From Pseudomonas chlororaphis (GTDB lineage Bacteria > Pseudomonadota > Gammaproteobacteria > Pseudomonadales > Pseudomonadaceae): DNA of 64,000 bases. Shown piece after piece: positions 45,014 to 52,804 of this stretch (its first letter is position 1; the number at the start of each line of letters is the position of its first letter). Location: positions 68,563-132,562 of the forward strand of contig NZ_MOAL01000006.1 of the NCBI RefSeq assembly GCF_003731765.1, in the 5' to 3' direction. Position numbers and translations under genes: made by a program. The notes under the pieces were generated by a model that did no database searches, was not told the origin of the DNA, and was given only the letters and a program-made list of their open reading frames with translations.

Positions 45014-47094
45014 GCCTTCGCCCGGCGCTGCTCGCGCAACTCCTGAGCTTTGACGACGAAGCCTTTGTCGTCCTGGCCAATCGCGGCCTGCTGCGCCGTG
45101 CCTACAAGGACCTGGAAAGCAGCCCGCCACGGTTGCTGGAAGAGGGCGCCGAGCAGCTGCTGCTGGAGTGCGGCGCTTATCAACTGCGTTTCGATCAACG
45201 CGGGCCGGCCTTTGCCCAGTGCAGTTGCCCGGCCAGCGGCGTGTGCCAACACATACTCAGCGCCGCCCTGGGCTTGCGCGAGATCTTGGCCGAACCGGGC
45301 GAGACGTTGGCGGCCGAACCCGCGCCGGATCAGCGCCAGGCGCTGATTCAAACCCTGCTTGCTCTGCCCCAGGCCGAGCTGCTGAAACACGCGGGCAAGC
45401 CCGGTTATCGCTGGGCCTGGCAGTTCGTCATGGACCTGGATCAGCCCCACGGGCTGCAGGTGGCCGGCGAGCAGAACCTGACCTTGACCCTGGGCACACC
45501 GCCGCTGACCCTGCGTTACATGGGCGGGCCGCTGGGCGGGATGTTGGCCGACCAGCGCAGTGGCGCCCTGGAGAAATACCAGGTTGCGGCGGTGCTGGCG
45601 CTGCGCCGCTGGCAAGGCCTGGAACTGATCGCGCCGGAGCCGGTGGGCGCCGCCAACGCCGAGTCCACCACCGCTTTGCGTGACGCGGCGCGCCGCCGTT
45701 TGCGCGCAAGCGCGTGGCAGTTGCTGGAGGAGTCGGTGGCGGTGGGCCTGGCCCATTTGTCCTCGGCCATGCAGCAGCGCTACGTGACCCTGGCGGTCTG
45801 GGCCCAGGGCGCCGATTACCCGCGCTTGGCCCTGTCGTTGCGGCGTTTGGCCGATCAGGTGCAACTGTTGCTGGAGCGGGCAGCGGGGGCCGATGGCCAG
45901 CGCCTGTTCGATGAGCTCAGCCGTTGTTACGCCTTGCTCCAGGCCCTGGAGACGGCGGCGCAGCGTGGCGAGGAACCGGCGCGTTTGCTGGGGCAGGCCC
46001 GCAGTCAGTACACGCCATCGGCCGCACTGGAGCTCTGGGGGCTGGGGGCCAGTGCTTGGCGTTCGGCGTCCGGTTATCAAGGCTTGAGCCTGGTGTTCTG
46101 GAGCCCCGCGCAGCAGGGCTTTTTATCCTGCACCGAGGCCCGGCCGGTGTTGCAACGGGGCTTCAACCCGCTGACGCGCTACCGCAGCGCGGGGCCCTGG
46201 AATGGCTTGCTGTCGCCGGCCCATGCCAGCGGGCGCCGGTTGTCGTTGATGGGGGGGCAGGTCAATGGCGAGGGGCGTTTGTCGGTGGCCGAGTCGGTAC
46301 AGGCCACGTTGCTTGAACCCCTGTCATCGGCGCAGTGCGGCCAGTTGCCGGCGGCGCAGGACTGGAACGCCTTGCTCCAGGCCCGTTCAGACCAGCGTCG
46401 CAGCCTGCTGACACCGGCCAGGCCGATGAATGACTGGACGCTGTTGCAGCCGGCCGCGGTGGGCGTTGTGCAGTTTGACCGTGCGCGCCAGGTCCTCGTC
46501 TGGCCGTTGCAGGACCGCAGCGGCGCCACCCTGTGGGTGGAGTTGGTCTATTCGGCCTACAACCGGCATGCCATCGGCCGAATCGAACAACTGGCCAGTG
46601 AGCCCTGGGTCGAGGGCACTCGCTTGGTCGCCCGGGTGTTTGAACGGGCGGGCACGCTGATCGCCGAGCCCCTGAGTCTGATCCGCCCCAGTGCTGCCGC
46701 CGACGGCACTTTGCTCGATGCCCTGCATTTCGACCCGGCGCCTTTGGCCGCGCCCGTGACGGCCTTGGCGGTCACGGATGAGTCCGATGCCGAGCAGCAG
46801 AGTGAACACCAGGATGAGACCGAGGACGAGCCACAGCCAACGCCGGGCCACTTGCTGCCGGAGTTGGCCGGGTGGCTGTGCCAACAGGCCGAGCGCGGGG
46901 TGGACCCGAACGTGGCGCCGGGCATCGGCCAGGCCCTGCAACAACGGGGCGCGAGCCTGCGGGCGGCGGGCTACAGCGCCTTCGAGCGCGGGCCTGAGGA
47001 CGCCGGTGTGCCTGCGCGGCTGATCATTGCCCACTACCTGTGCCTGCAATATCAATACTTGCAGGCGTCAGGGGCCGACCTTGCGACGAGCTAA
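45010..47094 (+). CDS. yehQ: SWIM zinc-finger protein, YehQ type
   Basis: A 694-residue soluble protein. Near the N-terminus (about residues 70-85) is a SWIM zinc finger, CxCx5CxH in AQCSCPASGVCQHILSAAL. The long remainder is helical/mixed, without a recognised enzyme motif, and has an acidic stretch (DESDAEQQSEHQDETEDE) near 597-614. SWIM fingers bind nucleic acid or protein. The ATG at 45010 overlaps the vWA stop as ATGA; an in-frame TTG at 44989 is less likely. It is the last gene of the five-gene set, and its stop lies 9 nt from that of the convergent emrB. Confidence 0.86.
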   Translation: MSLRPALLAQLLSFDDEAFVVLANRGLLRRAYKDLESSPPRLLEEGAEQLLLECGAYQLRFDQRGPAFAQCSCPASGVCQHILSAALGLREILAEPGETLAAEPAPDQRQALIQTLLALPQAELLKHAGKPGYRWAWQFVMDLDQPHGLQVAGEQNLTLTLGTPPLTLRYMGGPLGGMLADQRSGALEKYQVAAVLALRRWQGLELIAPEPVGAANAESTTALRDAARRRLRASAWQLLEESVAVGLAHLSSAMQQRYVTLAVWAQGADYPRLALSLRRLADQVQLLLERAAGADGQRLFDELSRCYALLQALETAAQRGEEPARLLGQARSQYTPSAALELWGLGASAWRSASGYQGLSLVFWSPAQQGFLSCTEARPVLQRGFNPLTRYRSAGPWNGLLSPAHASGRRLSLMGGQVNGEGRLSVAESVQATLLEPLSSAQCGQLPAAQDWNALLQARSDQRRSLLTPARPMNDWTLLQPAAVGVVQFDRARQVLVWPLQDRSGATLWVELVYSAYNRHAIGRIEQLASEPWVEGTRLVARVFERAGTLIAEPLSLIRPSAAADGTLLDALHFDPAPLAAPVTALAVTDESDAEQQSEHQDETEDEPQPTPGHLLPELAGWLCQQAERGVDPNVAPGIGQALQQRGASLRAAGYSAFERGPEDAGVPARLIIAHYLCLQYQYLQASGADLATS

Positions 47095-47103
47095 TTCTTT
47101 CCT

Positions 47104-48705
47104 TCAATGACCATCGGCCGACGGCGCGGCGGGTGGCGCGACCTTGCGCATCAGCGGCACCAGGGCGGTGGCGACGATAAAACACAGCATGATCATCAAG
47201 AAGGCGTCGCCATAGGTTTGCGTCTGCGCCTCGCGGTAGGTCAGCAACCACAGCTGGTGCAGGCTGGCGGTCAGCCCAGCGTCCCCGGTCTGGCCCAGGC
47301 TGGCAAAGTGGCCGCCGACCTGGTCCAGCCACTGGTTGAGGGCCTCGTTGCGGCTGTTCAAGTGTTCGGCCAGGCGGGTGAAGTGCAGGTTGGTGCGGTC
47401 ATTGAGGATGGTGGCGCAGGCGGCAATGCCGATGGCCCCGCCCAGGTTGCGCATCAGGTTGAACAGCCCCGAGGCGTGCTTGAGCCGTGCCGGGGCCAGC
47501 CCGCCCAGGGTCAGGGTCACTGCCGGTGGCACCGCCAGTTGCTGGGCGATGCCGCGCAGGGCCTGGGGCAGCATCAGCTCGCGGGCGCCCCAGTCGTGGG
47601 TGATGGGGCTGAAGTCCCACATCGACACGGCGAACAGGCCCAGGCCGGCCATCATGATCCAGCGCAGGTCCACACGGTTGGCCAGGAACGCGTAAAGGGG
47701 GATCGCCAAGACCTGGAATACCCCCGTGGAAAACACCGCCAGGCCGATGTCCAGGGCGCCGTAGCCGCGCACCCGGCCGAGAAACAGCGGGGTCAGGTAA
47801 ATGGTGGCGAACAGGCCGATGCCGGTGACAAAGGAAAAGAAGCAGCCGAGGGCGAAGTTGCGATCCTTCAGGGCCCGCAGGTCGACGATCGGGTTGGCCA
47901 CGTGCAGGGTGCGGCCGATAAAGGCCAGCCCGGCCAGGCCGGAGATCCACGCAGTGCTGAGGATGGTGCTGTCGCTGAACCAGTTCCAGCGCGGGCCTTC
48001 CTCCAGGGTGTATTCCAGGCAGCCGAGAAACAGCGCGAGAAATACCATGCTCAGGTAGTCGGCGCCCTTGAGCAGGCTCAGTTCCGGCTGGTCGATCTTC
48101 ACCAGCAGCGGCACCGCCACGGCGACGAATATGCCCGGCACCAGGTTGATGTAGAACAGCCAGTGCCAGGATGAAACATCAGTGATCCAGCCGCCGATCA
48201 CCGGGCCCAAGGTGGGCGCCAGGGAGGCCACGGCGCCAATGGTGGCGGCGGCGATGACCCGCTGTTTGCCGCTGAAGAAAAAGAACGCGGTGGTGAACAC
48301 CAGGGGGATCATCGAGCCGCCGAGAAACCCTTGCAGGGCGCGGAACGCAATCATGCTCTGGATGTTCCAGGCCGCTCCGCACAGCAGGCTGGCCAGGGTA
48401 AAACCCACGGCCGAGGCGCAAAACAGCCAGCGCGTGGAGAACACCCGGGACAGCCAGCCCGACAGCGGAATCACAATGATCTCGGCGATCAGGTAGCTGG
48501 TCTGCACCCAGGCCGTCTCATCGGTGCCGGCGGACAGGCCGCCGCCGATATCGCGCAGCGAGGCGGAGACGATCTGGATGTCCAGCAGGGCGATAAACAT
48601 GCCCACGCACATGCTGGCAAAGGCCAGGACTTTGGTCGCCGTGCTCATGCTCGCTGCGTTGAAGGGCAGGGCGGCCATCGCCGGCGCAGCGCTGGCTTGG
48701 CTCAT
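47104..48705 (-). CDS. emrB: DHA2-family (EmrB/QacA type) 14-segment drug efflux permease
   Basis: A 533-residue major-facilitator protein with 14 predicted membrane segments. Segment 1 contains ALLDIQIVSASLRDIGGGL, motif A-like GWLSRVFSTRWLF follows, and motif C in segment 5 reads GAVASLAPTLGPVIGGWI. It forms a proton-driven tripartite pump with the EmrA-type adaptor encoded just upstream (ATGA overlap) and an outer-membrane channel not encoded here. Substrates are unknown. No T-rich terminator is seen in the short space to the convergent yehQ. Confidence 0.9.
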   Translation of the reverse strand: MSQASAAPAMAALPFNAASMSTATKVLAFASMCVGMFIALLDIQIVSASLRDIGGGLSAGTDETAWVQTSYLIAEIIVIPLSGWLSRVFSTRWLFCASAVGFTLASLLCGAAWNIQSMIAFRALQGFLGGSMIPLVFTTAFFFFSGKQRVIAAATIGAVASLAPTLGPVIGGWITDVSSWHWLFYINLVPGIFVAVAVPLLVKIDQPELSLLKGADYLSMVFLALFLGCLEYTLEEGPRWNWFSDSTILSTAWISGLAGLAFIGRTLHVANPIVDLRALKDRNFALGCFFSFVTGIGLFATIYLTPLFLGRVRGYGALDIGLAVFSTGVFQVLAIPLYAFLANRVDLRWIMMAGLGLFAVSMWDFSPITHDWGARELMLPQALRGIAQQLAVPPAVTLTLGGLAPARLKHASGLFNLMRNLGGAIGIAACATILNDRTNLHFTRLAEHLNSRNEALNQWLDQVGGHFASLGQTGDAGLTASLHQLWLLTYREAQTQTYGDAFLMIMLCFIVATALVPLMRKVAPPAAPSADGH

Positions 48706-49838
48706 GGCGCGCGGGACTCGGTCAGGGCCACGGCCGGCGCCTCAGGCACGGCCTGGGTGTCCACGGCGGCGGTCACCGAGAGGCCGGGGCGCAACTGGCC
48801 AAGCACCCCGTCCGCCGGGTAGAGGATCACCCGCACCGGCACCCGTTGCACGATCTTGGTGAAGTTGCCGGTGGCATTCTCTGGCGGCAGCACGCTGAAT
48901 TGCGCGCCGGTGGCCGGGGCCAGGCTGTCCAGGCGGCCGTGGAACTCGCGACCCGGCAGCACGTCGGCGCGCACCACCACGCGCTGGCCCGGGGTCATGT
49001 GTTGCAGCTGGTCTTCCTTGAAGTTGGCGTCCACCCACAAGCCGCGGGCCGGGACCAGGGACAGCAATTGCGAGCCGGCCACGGCATAGGCGCCGGCCCG
49101 TGCCCGCCGATTGCCGATGACCCCGTCCATCGGGGCCCGCAATTCGGTGTCTTGCAGGTTCAACTGGGCCAGGTCGCGCTCGGCCTTGGCCTGTGCCAGT
49201 GCGGCGCGAGCCTGGCGTTTTTGTGTGGCAATCACCTCGATCTGCCGCTGGGTGGCCAGCCATTCGGCCTGGGCCCGGGTGTTCAGGGCCTGGGCGGTCT
49301 TGAAGGTGGCGTCGGCGCGTTGGGCGCTTTCCACCGACACCGCCGAACTGCCCACCAGGCGTTTGTAGCGGGCGTTGTCGTCCCGCGAGCGGCTCATCTC
49401 GGCGGCGGTGGCATCGATGCCGGCGCGAGCCTGGCTGATCACCGCGTGCTGCCATTGTTCGGTGGCGTCAAGGTTGGCCAGCAAGGCCTCCTGGGCGGCT
49501 ACCGCACCTTCGGCCTTGGCCAGGCGTGCACGGTAATCCCGGTCGTCGAGGCGAATCAGCAGGTCGCCGGCCTTGACCTGTTGGTTGTCGCTGACCAGCA
49601 CCTGGTCGATGTACCCGGGCACCTTGGGCCCGATCACCGTCACCTCGGCGCCGATGTAGGCATCGTCCGTGGTTTCGATAAAGCGTCCGTGGCTCCACCA
49701 ATAGGCCACGTACAGCGCCAATGCCACCAGGGCGGCCAGGCCCAGGGCCAGTACCAGCAGGCGTTTGCCGCGCTTGGGGGCGTTGGCCGGGGTGACGGCA
49801 AGGTCGGTGGCGGGGTCGGCAGAAGAGAGGCTGGTCAT
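48702..49838 (-). CDS. emrA: EmrA-type membrane-fusion adaptor
   Basis: A 378-residue HlyD/EmrA protein. It has one N-terminal membrane segment (LLVLALGLAALVALALYVAYWW), a lipoyl half (AEVTVIGPKVPGYIDQVLV), a long alpha-hairpin of Ala/Gln/Arg-rich heptads (about 95-220), a second lipoyl half (LRAPMDGVIGNRRARAG) and a beta-barrel region. It links the EmrB-type permease to an outer-membrane channel. I chose the ATG at 49838; an upstream in-frame ATG at 49976 would add 46 residues encoded across the operator-like palindrome. No strong ribosome-binding site is present. Confidence 0.88.
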   Translation of the reverse strand: MTSLSSADPATDLAVTPANAPKRGKRLLVLALGLAALVALALYVAYWWSHGRFIETTDDAYIGAEVTVIGPKVPGYIDQVLVSDNQQVKAGDLLIRLDDRDYRARLAKAEGAVAAQEALLANLDATEQWQHAVISQARAGIDATAAEMSRSRDDNARYKRLVGSSAVSVESAQRADATFKTAQALNTRAQAEWLATQRQIEVIATQKRQARAALAQAKAERDLAQLNLQDTELRAPMDGVIGNRRARAGAYAVAGSQLLSLVPARGLWVDANFKEDQLQHMTPGQRVVVRADVLPGREFHGRLDSLAPATGAQFSVLPPENATGNFTKIVQRVPVRVILYPADGVLGQLRPGLSVTAAVDTQAVPEAPAVALTESRAP

Positions 49839-49861
49839 GGTGGGTACCCGAGGGAAGATGT

Positions 49862-49877
49862 TATTACGATCGTAATA
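49862..49877. promoter_or_regulatory. 16-bp perfect palindrome, probable operator of emrAB
   Basis: TATTACGATCGTAATA, a perfect inverted repeat starting 24 nt upstream of the emrA ATG in an AT-rich stretch with further TGTAATATT sequence. This is the form of a TetR- or MarR-family operator. No such regulator gene is adjacent, so it would act in trans. Confidence 0.65.
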
Positions 49878-49962
49878 TGATGCTTGTAATATTTTGTGGC
49901 AAGTCTCTTTTCCGCGCCGGTCGTCAGTTGGTGGGCGGGAGCTCGCGGCAGGGGGGCTTTTC

Positions 49963-49976
49963 TTGACCATGATCAA
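49963..49976 (+). promoter_or_regulatory. Anr/FNR-type box upstream of the alcohol dehydrogenase gene
   Basis: TTGAC-CATG-ATCAA: nine of ten consensus bases (TTGAT-N4-ATCAA), 83 nt before the ATG at 50060. Confidence 0.65.
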
Positions 49977-50059
49977 GGGTCGTCCTTTCGCGGGCGCGCA
50001 GCCTGTGTCCCGGCCCCGGTCACACCACCGGGTCGTCCCCCTTCAAGGAGTTTCAGCCC

Positions 50060-51133
50060 ATGGCCAAGATGAAAGCGGCGATCTTCGTCGAAAAAAACCG
50101 CATTGTTCTGGACGACAAGGACATCCCCGAGATCGGTCCCCTGGACGCCCTGGTGCGCATTACCACCACCACCCTGTGCGGCACCGACGTGCACATCCTG
50201 CGGGGCGAGTACCCGGTGGCCAAGGGTCTGACCATCGGCCACGAACCGGTGGGGGTCATCGAGCGCCTGGGGTCTCAGGTTCGCGGCTTTGTCGAGGGCC
50301 AGCGGGTGATTGCCGGCGCCATCACCCCCAGCGGCCAGAGCTACGCCTGCCTGTGTGGCTGCGGCGCCCAGGACGGCCCGGACACGCGCCACGGTTTTCG
50401 TGCAGCGGGCGGCTGGAAGTTCGGCAACACCATCGACGGCTGCCAGGCCGAATACGTGCGGGTGCCGGATGCCCTGGCCAACCTCTGCCCGATCCCCGAC
50501 GGCCTGAGCGACGAGCAGGTGCTGATGTGCCCGGACATCATGTCCACCGGGTTCTCCGGGGCCGAACGGGCGGATGTGCAAATTGGCGACAGCGTCGCGG
50601 TGTTCGCCTTGGGGCCCATTGGCCTGTGCGCGGTGGCTGGGGCCCGGCTCAAGGGCGCCACCACCATCATCGGGGTCGATACCGTGGCCGCGCGCATGAC
50701 CGTGGCGCGCCAGTTGGGCGCCACCCACGTGGTGGATTTCAAGGACGGTGATGTGGTGCAGCAGATCCTCGCGCTGACCGATGGCCGGGGCGTGGACGTG
50801 GCCATCGAGGCCCTGGGCACCCAAGGCACCTTCGAGTCGGCGCTGCGGGTGCTGCGTCCCGGCGGCAAGTTGTCGAGCCTGGGGGTGTATTCCACGGACC
50901 TGCGCATTCCCCTGGACGCCTACGGCGCCGGCCTGGCTGACCTGAGCATCCTCAGCACCCTGTGCCCCGGCGGCAAGGAACGCATGCGCCGCTTGATGGC
51001 GGTGGTGGCCAGCGCTCAGGTCGACCTCTCGCCCTTGGTCACTCACCGCTTCAAGCTGGACGACATCGAGGCCGCCTACGAGCTGTTCGCCCACCAGCGT
51101 GACGGTGTGATGAAGGTCGCGATCACCCCGTGA
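50060..51133 (+). CDS. Zinc-dependent alcohol dehydrogenase, MDR family
   Basis: A 357-residue medium-chain dehydrogenase. Catalytic zinc ligands are Cys in TLCGTDVH and the His-Glu of IGHEPVG. The usual structural-zinc four-Cys lobe is not evident, as in secondary alcohol dehydrogenases of the isopropanol/Thermoanaerobacter type. The Rossmann motif is ALGPIGLCAVAGARLKGA, followed by GVDTVAARMTVARQLGA, so NAD or NADP use cannot be fixed. It probably interconverts a small secondary or primary alcohol with its carbonyl. AAGGAG lies 11 nt upstream of ATG. An Anr-type box in front and a stress-protein gene behind suggest induction at low oxygen. Confidence 0.88.
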   Translation: MAKMKAAIFVEKNRIVLDDKDIPEIGPLDALVRITTTTLCGTDVHILRGEYPVAKGLTIGHEPVGVIERLGSQVRGFVEGQRVIAGAITPSGQSYACLCGCGAQDGPDTRHGFRAAGGWKFGNTIDGCQAEYVRVPDALANLCPIPDGLSDEQVLMCPDIMSTGFSGAERADVQIGDSVAVFALGPIGLCAVAGARLKGATTIIGVDTVAARMTVARQLGATHVVDFKDGDVVQQILALTDGRGVDVAIEALGTQGTFESALRVLRPGGKLSSLGVYSTDLRIPLDAYGAGLADLSILSTLCPGGKERMRRLMAVVASAQVDLSPLVTHRFKLDDIEAAYELFAHQRDGVMKVAITP

Positions 51134-51152
51134 GGCGTTGGCGCAGGCGGCC

Positions 51153-51166
51153 TTGATGCATATCAA
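51153..51166 (+). promoter_or_regulatory. Perfect Anr/FNR-type box upstream of the universal stress protein gene
   Basis: TTGAT-GCAT-ATCAA matches both half sites of the Anr/Dnr consensus. It lies 58 nt before the ATG at 51225 and just after the dehydrogenase stop, so the stress gene has its own oxygen-responsive promoter. Confidence 0.8.
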
Positions 51167-51224
51167 GATGGCCTGCGCGCCCTGGTTCGACACTGCACGC
51201 CTTTCTGTTCCCCGGAGGTGCACC

Positions 51225-52130
51225 ATGAGCCAGTACCAGCGTCTGCTATTGATCCTCGACCCTGTGCAACACCAGTCCGCCGCCGCACGCCGAGCCACTG
51301 CCCTGGCCCAGGCCAGCGGTGCGGCGGTGCATGTGCTGGTGCTGGTGGAGCCGCCAGCCCGCGGCTACCTGTGGGAAGAACACCTGGAGGACAGCGAGCG
51401 TGAGGCCTACCTGCAACGCCATGAACGCTGGCTGCTGGTCGAGGCGCAGTGGATGCGCGATCAGGGCGTTGACGTCACCACCCAGGTGCTGTGGAGCGCC
51501 CAACCGCTCAAGGACCTGTTGCAGTACGTCAGCGAGTTCAGCCCGGACCTGTTGATCAAGGACGTGGCCCTGGAGTCGGCCCTCAAGCGGGTGTTTGTCA
51601 CGCCCCTGGATTGCCACCTGTTGCGCGATTGCCCGGTGCCGGTGCACTTGGTTAATCAGGCCCCGCACTCGCTGCCTCGACGCATCGTCGCCGCCGTGGA
51701 TGCGGCCGCCGTGGGCACCCAGGCCGAAGGGCACAACGACCTGATCATCCAGACTGCCAACGCCTTGGCCCTGCAGTGCGATGCGCAACTGCACCTGGTG
51801 TATGCCTACGACCTGACGCCGGTGTTCGAAGGCGTCACCCCGGTGGGGGCGGGGGCCTGGAGCGCCAACTGCCTGGATGAACTGCGGGACTCCCTGCAGG
51901 AGGCCTTTATCCGCTTGGCCGAGCGCTACCAGGTGCCGGTCGAGCTGCGGCATTTTATCAGTGGCCCGCCGGTGCCGGGGCTGACCCGCTTTGTCGATGA
52001 CTTCCTGGTGGACGTGGTGGTCATGGGCACGGTGCACCGCACCGGCTTCGGCCGGCTGATCGGCAGCACCACCGAGCGTGCCTTGTACTCCATGCCGGGC
52101 AGCATCCTGGCGGTCAAACCCCTGGCCTGA
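51225..52130 (+). CDS. Tandem-domain universal stress protein
   Basis: A 301-residue cytoplasmic protein made of two UspA domains (about 1-150 and 155-301), like UspE. Domain 1 starts RLLLILDPVQHQSAAARRATALAQ. Domain 2 starts RRIVAAVDAAAVG and ends with VDVVVMGTVHRTGFGRLIG and STTERALYSMPGSILAVKP, the nucleotide-loop pattern GxxHRxxxGxxxxGST of ATP-binding members. The first domain lacks this pattern. Pseudomonads commonly place such proteins under Anr for survival without oxygen. The start at 51225 follows a strong CGGAGGTG site; an upstream in-frame ATG at 51138 would swallow the Anr box. Confidence 0.9.
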   Translation: MSQYQRLLLILDPVQHQSAAARRATALAQASGAAVHVLVLVEPPARGYLWEEHLEDSEREAYLQRHERWLLVEAQWMRDQGVDVTTQVLWSAQPLKDLLQYVSEFSPDLLIKDVALESALKRVFVTPLDCHLLRDCPVPVHLVNQAPHSLPRRIVAAVDAAAVGTQAEGHNDLIIQTANALALQCDAQLHLVYAYDLTPVFEGVTPVGAGAWSANCLDELRDSLQEAFIRLAERYQVPVELRHFISGPPVPGLTRFVDDFLVDVVVMGTVHRTGFGRLIGSTTERALYSMPGSILAVKPLA

Positions 52131-52302
52131 GGCCTGGCCCCGTCGGCCGCTGGGCTGCCGGGGCTTTCGTTCCTGTCCGATACCGCCACCCGTGCCGCCG
52201 CGCTATAAATGTCCGAACCGCGCGACTGCCGGATCGGCCCGCGGCCGATAGGTGGCCATGCGCTATTTAAAAGCTCGCCGATTCGCTGTTTAATTCGCCG
52301 CC

Positions 52303-52686
52303 ATGAACGCCTCCCATCCCCATCGCCCATTGATCGCCTGGACCCTGTATTTCTGCGTCCTGTTCAATGTGTTCGCCTGCGGTTTGGGGCACGGGCAGAT
52401 GCTCGGCCTGGAGCTCAATGGCGTTGGCGGCCAGTTCTGTTCCGCCATGGGCAACTCGGGCCCGGCCCTGGACGGCGACTTCAGCGACCAGGCGGCTGCC
52501 CAATGGTCCGCCACGTTCAGTTGCCCGTTGTGCTCGGCCCTGAGCCTGGGCATCGCCCTGATGTTCTGCCTGGGCTGGTTGCTGCTGGCCAGGCGATCGC
52601 GACGCTTCTGGCCTGAACAGCTCAGCAAAGCGCCACCCCGCCATGGCTGGCCCGGCGCCAACCCCCGGGCACCTCCCGCCCTCTGA
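52303..52686 (+). CDS. DUF2946 family protein, probably linked to copper
   Basis: A 127-residue protein with a hydrophobic N-terminal segment (LIAWTLYFCVLFNVFACGLG) and a second one near residues 77-98 (LCSALSLGIALMFCLGWLLLA, given as ALSLGIALMFCLGW). Between them are potential metal ligands: HGQM, FCSAMG and SCPLC. DUF2946 proteins of this kind are often beside copper-related TonB receptors, and here one follows. Role in the cell envelope is inferred from neighbours. Confidence 0.75.
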   Translation: MNASHPHRPLIAWTLYFCVLFNVFACGLGHGQMLGLELNGVGGQFCSAMGNSGPALDGDFSDQAAAQWSATFSCPLCSALSLGIALMFCLGWLLLARRSRRFWPEQLSKAPPRHGWPGANPRAPPAL

Positions 52687-52804
52687 CCTTCCCCCTGGGC
52701 CGCCCTCGCGGCAGCCCCTTGTGTTCGTCGCTTGCCTACGGCCTGCGTGCGCTGTCGCGCGCTCGGCCTGGCGATCCGTGTTGGTCATTTTTCGAGTGTC
52801 AGTC

